DNA of 64,000 nucleotides from Halomonas gemina (lineage in GTDB: Bacteria > Pseudomonadota > Gammaproteobacteria > Pseudomonadales > Halomonadaceae): NCBI RefSeq assembly GCF_023554995.1, contig NZ_JAMJPK010000004.1:248001-312000 (forward strand), given 5' to 3'. The number at the start of each line of letters is the position of its first letter. Within the stretch, counting starts at the first letter, position 1. This document shows positions 63,566 to 64,000 of this stretch, piece after piece. Made by a program: the position numbers and the translations under genes. The notes below the pieces were generated by a model. It searched no databases and was not told where the DNA came from. It saw nothing but the letters and a program-made list of their open reading frames with translations.

Positions 63566-64000
63566 TCACAGCAGTGTCCAGAGCATTTTCCCGGAAAGGA
63601 CCAACAGAATGATGGCAATGAGTTTTTTGACCTGAACAGCATTCATGTGCAGGTGCATAATCCGCTGTCCCAGGAAGCCGCCTAAAATAGAGGCCACGGC
63701 CGCTGTGGCTAATAAAGGCCAGTCCATCTCAACAAAGCTGAGATAGGTGAAGAACCCGCCCAGCGTTGAAAAAGGTATGACAAAGCTGACGGCGTAAGCG
63801 GCTTTTTTAGTGTCGAAGCCCAACAACAGCAAAACGGCAAGAATAGGCGTTCCACCACCGACACCAACCAGCCCGGATACCAGTCCAACCGCTCCGCCGA
63901 GCACCAGCATCACCCAGGCACGGTCGTAGGCGGCTTTGGCTTCCCGTCGGGAGAAAATCAGTAATCCCGAACTGACAATCAAAAAGGCCGTCAGCACCCA
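63566..64000 (-). CDS. TSUP (TauE/SafE) family permease, 5' end outside window
   Basis: C-terminal 145 residues of a sulfite/organosulfonate exporter-type membrane protein. Visible: LVSGLVGVGGGTPILAVLLLLG (second half repeat), VSFVIPFSTLGGFFTYLS and ASILGGFLGQRIMHLHM. The frame is open through the window edge, so the start lies beyond 64000. Substrate unknown. Confidence 0.85.
   Translation of the reverse strand, partial: WVLTAFLIVSSGLLIFSRREAKAAYDRAWVMLVLGGAVGLVSGLVGVGGGTPILAVLLLLGFDTKKAAYAVSFVIPFSTLGGFFTYLSFVEMDWPLLATAAVASILGGFLGQRIMHLHMNAVQVKKLIAIILLVLSGKMLWTLL

Overview
The window looks like the chromosome of a GC-rich halophilic gammaproteobacterium, most likely Halomonadaceae (Halomonas or a relative). 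Evidence: a short 4.5S-type SRP RNA, gammaproteobacterial gene orders (dnaX-ybaB-recR; rnd-ycgL-ycgN; pstSCAB-phoU), acidic proteins and a high GC content over most of the window. The genus is an inference; no rRNA is present.

Layout: 0-8.4 kb holds the 3' part of a large mechanosensitive channel gene, a minus-strand set (ATP-grasp ligase, a large protein with a papain-like Gln/Cys/His/Asn signature, tlyA), the SRP RNA gene and a TerB/DUF533 protein. 8.4-16.8 kb is one long minus-strand catabolic cluster: class III aminotransferase, two CoA-transferase subunits, M20 deacylase, thiolase, and a polar amino acid ABC importer, with a divergent LysR regulator. The enzyme set fits breakdown of an N-acylated beta-amino acid. 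18.1-25.5 kb holds a GGDEF-EAL protein, then dnaX-ybaB-recR and rnd-ycgL-ycgN. 25.8-26.7 kb encodes a secreted Asp/Gly repeat protein. 26.8-43.9 kb holds oligopeptidase B, a VWA membrane protein with a class II glutamine amidotransferase, fadD (with a PsrA-like operator), hrpA, a FabH-like synthase, mlaA, a PP2C phosphatase/STAS pair, transaldolase and a Bcr-type exporter.

44-53.4 kb is a phosphate/arsenate region. Two PhoB boxes precede pstSCAB-phoU, whose base composition is clearly lower in GC than its neighbours. Then comes an arsenate resistance cluster: thioredoxin-type arsC, ArsJ-associated GAPDH, arsJ, a second MFS gene and arsR. cbpA-cbpM follow. 54.8-58.1 kb is a minus-strand group of glutamine amidotransferase, OsmC-like protein, two-cluster ferredoxin/flavin reductase and a cation diffusion facilitator.

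From about 58.1 kb the sequence becomes a mosaic of lower GC: a truncated SlyD-like gene, a histone-deacetylase-family gene, a small membrane protein, an IS1634-family transposase broken by one TAA, a cytochrome b561 remnant broken by one TGA, a VIT1-family gene between two imperfect direct repeats, and a partial TSUP permease. This end looks like accessory DNA in decay.

The two places most worth following up are the ATP-grasp/papain-like pair (3.65-6.96 kb) and the aminotransferase/CoA-transferase/deacylase/thiolase/ABC cluster (8.4-16.8 kb).
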